From: Penium margaritaceum
Lineage: Eukaryota > Streptophyta > Zygnematophyceae > Desmidiales > Peniaceae
DNA: 64,000 bases
Direction of reading: 5' to 3'
Assembly: GCA_023375785.1 (NCBI GenBank)
Contig: SZWC01001198.1
Coordinates: 138,469 to 202,468, forward strand
Shown here: piece after piece, positions 60,067-64,000 of the stretch
Layout: the number at the start of each line of letters is the position of its first letter
How positions within the stretch are numbered: position 1 is the stretch's first letter
Notes under the pieces: model-generated
Told to the model about the DNA's origin: nothing
Database searches by the model: none
What the model saw: the letters and a program-made list of their open reading frames with translations, nothing else
Translations under genes and position numbers: made by a program

Positions 60067-60605
60067 GCTGTGCAAGAGTTGTGCCAGAGTTGTGCCAGAG
60101 TTGTGTCAGAGTTGTGCCAGAGTTGTGCTAGAGTTGTGCCAGAGCTGTGCAAGAGTTGTGCCAGAGTTGTGCCAGAGTTGTGTCAGAGTTGTGCCAGAGT
60201 TGTGCTAGAGTTGTGCCAGAGCTGTGCAAGAGTTGTGCCAGAGTTGTGCCAGAGTTGTGTCAGAGTTGTGCCAGAGTTGTGCTAGAGTTGTGCCAGAGCT
60301 GTGCAAGAGTTGTGCCAGAGTTGTGCCAGAGTTGTGTCAGAGTTGTGCCAGAGTTGTGCTAGAGTTGTGCCAGAGCTGTGCAAGAGTTGTGCCAGAGTTG
60401 TGCCAGAGTTGTGTCAGAGTTGTGCCAGAGTTGTGCTAGAGTTGTGCCAGAGCTGTGCAAGAGTTGTGCCAGAGTTGTGCCAGAGTTGTGTCAGAGTTGT
60501 GCCAGAGTTGTGCTAGAGTTGTGCCAGAGCTGTGCAAGAGTTGTGCCAGAGTTGTGCCAGAGTTGTGTCAGAGTTGTGCCAGAGTTGTGCTAGAGTTGTG
60601 CCAGA
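60067..60605 (+). repeat. 77-bp higher-order repeat in satellite G, 7 copies
   Basis: GCTGTGCAAGAG occurs at 60067, 60144, 60221, 60298, 60375, 60452 and 60529, 77 bp (7 units) apart. Confidence 0.94.
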
Positions 60606-61000
60606 GTTGTGCCAGAGTTGTGCCAGAGTTGTGCAGAGTTGTGTCGGAGTTGTGCCAAAGTTGTACCGGAGTTGTGTCAGAGTTGTGCCAGAGTTGTGCC
60701 AGAGTTGTGCCAGAGGGGTGCCAGAGTTGTGCCAGAATTGTGCCAGAGTTATGCTAGAGTTGTGCAAAATTTGTGCTATATTTGTGCCAGAGGTGAGCCA
60801 GAGTTGTGTCAGAGTTGTGCCAGAGATGTGCCAGAGTTGTGTCAGAGTTGTGCCAGAGTTGTGCTAGTGTTGTGCCAGAGTTGTGCTCAACTTGTGCCAG
60901 AGCTGTGCCAGAGTTGTGCCAGACTTGTGCCAGATTTGTGCCAGATTTGTGCCAGATTTGTGCCAGATGTGTGCCACTGTTGTGCCAGAGTTGTGCCAGA

Positions 61001-61180
61001 GGTCTGCCAGAGTAGTGCCAGAGTTGTGCCAGAGTTGTGCCAGAGTTGTGCCAGAGTTGTGCCGGAGTTGGGCCAGAGTTGTGCCAGAGTTGTGCCAGAG
61101 GTCTGCCAGAGTAGTGCCAGAGTTGTGCCAGAGTTGTGCCAGAGTTGTGCCAGAGTTGTGCCGGAGTTGGGCCAGAGTTG
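61001..61180 (+). repeat. 99-bp duplication in satellite G
   Basis: GGTCTGCCAGAGTAGTGCC at 61001 recurs at 61100, and both copies end in GTGCCGGAGTTGGGCC. The unit differs in sequence from the 57411-59093 unit although the length is the same. Confidence 0.85.
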
Positions 61181-61830
61181 TGCCATAGTTGTGCCAGAGT
61201 TGTGCAAGAGTTGTGCGAGAGTTGTACTTGAGTTTTGCCAGAGTTCTGTCATAGCTGTGCCAGAGTTGTGCCAGATTTGTACAATAGTTGTGCCAGAGTT
61301 GTGCCAGAATTGTGCTAGAGCTGTGCAAGAGTTGTACCAGAGTTGTGCCAGAACAGTGCCAGAGTTGTGTTATAGTTGTTCTTGAGTAGTTCCAGAGCTG
61401 TGCTAGAGTTGTGCCAGAGTTGTGCGCGAGTTGTGCCACTGTTGTACCAGAGTTGTGCAAGATTTGTGCCACATATGTGCCAAAGATGTGCCAGATTTGT
61501 GCTAGAGTTGTTCCAGAGCTGTGCCAGAGTTGTGCCAGTGTTGTGTCAGAGATGTGCCAGTGGTGTGCCAGAGTTGTCCCAGAGTTCGGCCGGATTTGTG
61601 CCAGAGTCCTGCTAGAGTTGTGCCAGATTTGTGCCGGAGTTGTGACAGAGATGTGCCAGAGTTGTGCCAGAGGTGTTCCAGAGTTGTGCAAGAGATGTTC
61701 CAGATGTGTGCCAGAGTTATTCCACAGTTGTGCCAGAGTTGTGCCAGAGTCATACCAGAGTTGTGCCAGAGTTGTGCCAGAGCTGTGCCAGAGTTGTTCC
61801 AGAGTTGTGCCAGAGTTGTGCCAGAGTTGT

Positions 61831-62974
61831 GCGAAAGCTGTGCCTGAGTTGTGCCAGAGTTGTGCCAGAGTTGTGCGAAAGCTGTGCCTGAGTTGTGCCA
61901 GAGTTGTGCCAGAGTTGTGCGAAAGCTGTGCCTGAGTTGTGCCAGAGTTGTGCCAGAGTTGTGCGAAAGCTGTGCCTGAGTTGTGCCAGAGTTGTGCCAG
62001 AGTTGTGCGAAAGCTGTGCCTGAGTTGTGCCAGAGTTGTGCCAGAGTTGTGCGAAAGCTGTGCCTGAGTTGTGCCAGAGTTGTGCCAGAGTTGTGCGAAA
62101 GCTGTGCCTGAGTTGTGCCAGAGTTGTGCCAGAGTTGTGCGAAAGCTGTGCCTGAGTTGTGCCAGAGTTGTGCCAGAGTTGTGCGAAAGCTGTGCCTGAG
62201 TTGTGCCAGAGTTGTGCCAGAGTTGTGCGAAAGCTGTGCCTGAGTTGTGCCAGAGTTGTGCCAGAGTTGTGCGAAAGCTGTGCCTGAGTTGTGCCAGAGT
62301 TGTGCCAGAGTTGTGCGAAAGCTGTGCCTGAGTTGTGCCAGAGTTGTGCCAGAGTTGTGCGAAAGCTGTGCCTGAGTTGTGCCAGAGTTGTGCCAGAGTT
62401 GTGCGAAAGCTGTGCCTGAGTTGTGCCAGAGTTGTGCCAGAGTTGTGCGAAAGCTGTGCCTGAGTTGTGCCAGAGTTGTGCCAGAGTTGTGCGAAAGCTG
62501 TGCCTGAGTTGTGCCAGAGTTGTGCCAGAGTTGTGCGAAAGCTGTGCCTGAGTTGTGCCAGAGTTGTGCCAGAGTTGTGCGAAAGCTGTGCCTGAGTTGT
62601 GCCAGAGTTGTGCCAGAGTTGTGCGAAAGCTGTGCCTGAGTTGTGCCAGAGTTGTGCCAGAGTTGTGCGAAAGCTGTGCCTGAGTTGTGCCAGAGTTGTG
62701 CCAGAGTTGTGCGAAAGCTGTGCCTGAGTTGTGCCAGAGTTGTGCCAGAGTTGTGCGAAAGCTGTGCCTGAGTTGTGCCAGAGTTGTGCCAGAGTTGTGC
62801 GAAAGCTGTGCCTGAGTTGTGCCAGAGTTGTGCCAGAGTTGTGCGAAAGCTGTGCCTGAGTTGTGCCAGAGTTGTGCCAGAGTTGTGCGAAAGCTGTGCC
62901 TGAGTTGTGCCAGAGTTGTGCCAGAGTTGTGCGAAAGCTGTGCCTGAGTTGTGCCAGAGTTGTGCCAGAGTTGT
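61831..62974 (+). repeat. 44-bp higher-order repeat in satellite G, 26 copies
   Basis: GCGAAAGCTGTGCCTGAG occurs every 44 bp (4 units) from 61831 to 62931: 25 equal intervals and no visible mismatch. The block ends in GCCGGAGTTGGGCC, which also ends the 99-bp pair near 61150. Confidence 0.95.
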
Positions 62975-64000
62975 GCCGGAGTTGGGCCAGAGTTGTGCCA
63001 TAGTTGTGCCAGAGTTGTGCTAGAGTTGTGCCAGAGTTGTGCCAGAGGTGTGCCAGAGTTGTGCAAGAATTGTGCCAGAGTTGTGCCTGAGGTGTGCTGA
63101 TTCTTGCCAGAGTTCTGCCGGAGTAGTGCCAGAGTTGTGCCACAGTTGTGCCAGAGCACTGCCAGAGTTGTGCCAGAGTTGTGTCATAGTTGTTCTTGAG
63201 TAGGTCCAGAGCTTTGCCAGAGTTGTGCCAGAGTCATGCCAAAGTTGTGCCACACTTGTGCCAGAGTTGTGCCAGAGTTGTGGCACAGATTTGCCAAAGA
63301 TGTGCCAGAGTTGTGCTAGAGTTGTTCCAGAGCTGTGCCATAGTTGTGCCAGTGTTGTGTCAGAGATGTGCTAGTGGTGTGCCAGAGTTCTGCCAGAGTT
63401 CGGCCGGATTTGTGCCACAGTCGTTCTAGAGTTGTGCCAGAGTTGTGCCGGAGTTGTGACAGAGATGTGCCAGAGTTGTGCCAGAGGTATTCCAGAGTTG
63501 TGCAAGAGTTTTTCCAGAGGTGTGCCAGAGTTATTCCATAGTTGTGCCAGAGTTGTGGCACAGTTGTGCCAAAGTTGTTCCAGAGTTGTGCTATAATTGG
63601 TCCAGAGTAGTGCCAGAGTTGTGCCAAAGTTCTGCCAGAGTTGTGCGAGAGTTGTGCCAGAGTTGTGCAAGAGTTGTACCAGAGTTGTCCCAGAGTTGTT
63701 CCATAGTTGTGCCAAAGTTGTGCCAGAGTTGTTCCAGATTTGTGCCATAGTTGTGCTATAGATGTGCTAGAGTTGTGCCAGAGTTCTGCTGGAGTTGCGC
63801 CATAGTTCTACCAGAAATTTGACAAAGTTGTGCCAGAGTTATGCCATAGTTGTGCCAGAGTTGTGCCAGAGTTGTGCCAGTGTTGTGCCAGAGATGTGCC
63901 AGAGTTGTGTTACATTTGTGGCAAAGTTGTGCCAGAGTTTTACCAGAGTTGTGCCAGAGTTGTGCCAGAGTTGTGCCAGAGTTGTGCCCGAGTTGTGCCA

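Larger units (their letters stand above)
49548..64000 (+). repeat. Satellite G, 11-bp tandem array
   Basis: Over 14 kb of the 11-bp unit GTTGTGCCAGA continues beyond the right edge. Common variants are GTTGTGCAAGA, GTTGTACCAGA, GAGCCAGA and TTCTGCCAGA. The unit has no stop codon in most frames on either strand, so open frames over 700 codons occur in several overlapping frames (for example 53050-56268, and 57278-59254 on both strands). Their products are only ELCQSCARVVP or GTTLAQLWHNS repeats. Homogenised sub-arrays with units that are multiples of 11 are annotated separately. Confidence 0.96.

Overview
This is eukaryotic nuclear DNA from a draft assembly; there is a 32-base N gap at 9977-10008. 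Roughly 85% of it is tandem satellite DNA. I infer a plant or streptophyte-alga lineage at low confidence: the one clear LTR element uses the primer-binding site that plant Ty1/copia elements pair with initiator tRNA-Met, and the rest would suit a very repeat-rich genome such as a charophyte. I see no bacterial-type gene organisation, rRNA, tRNA, CRISPR array or intact single-copy gene.

Layout: satellite A (21 bp) 1-922; satellite B (20 bp) 931-4825; a decayed mobile-element coding block 4826-10663; satellite C (10 bp) 10664-24238, containing a small hAT-like element (13832-14294), a 1-kb non-satellite island (18659-19694) and two orientation switches; satellite D (21 bp) 24239-32309, interrupted by a truncated Ty1/copia element (29080-31582); a G-rich 6/12-bp array 32310-32447; satellite E (11 bp) 32448-33760; satellite F (10/11 bp) 33761-43883, with orientation flips and three insertions of satellite G; B in reverse orientation 43884-46886; E in reverse orientation 46887-49547; and satellite G (11 bp) 49548-64000, with many exact higher-order arrays.

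The only substantial protein-coding history lies at 4937-9745. One reading frame (codon starts congruent to 2 mod 3) runs for 1,603 codons with no frameshift and 11 internal stop codons. It encodes, in order, an Ala/Glu-rich gag-like region, a retroviral-type integrase (HHCC finger, DDE core, C-terminal domain) and an array of about five to six PHD-like Cys/His fingers. No reverse transcriptase, RNase H or protease is visible between the gag-like part and the integrase. This integrase-plus-PHD-array arrangement is the most unusual protein-level signal.

At the DNA level, all seven satellite families, though largely different in sequence, have basic periods of 10, 11, 20 or 21 bp, close to one or two helical turns. 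Long apparent ORFs inside the satellites (up to 1,072 codons) follow from stop-free repeat units and are not annotated as genes.
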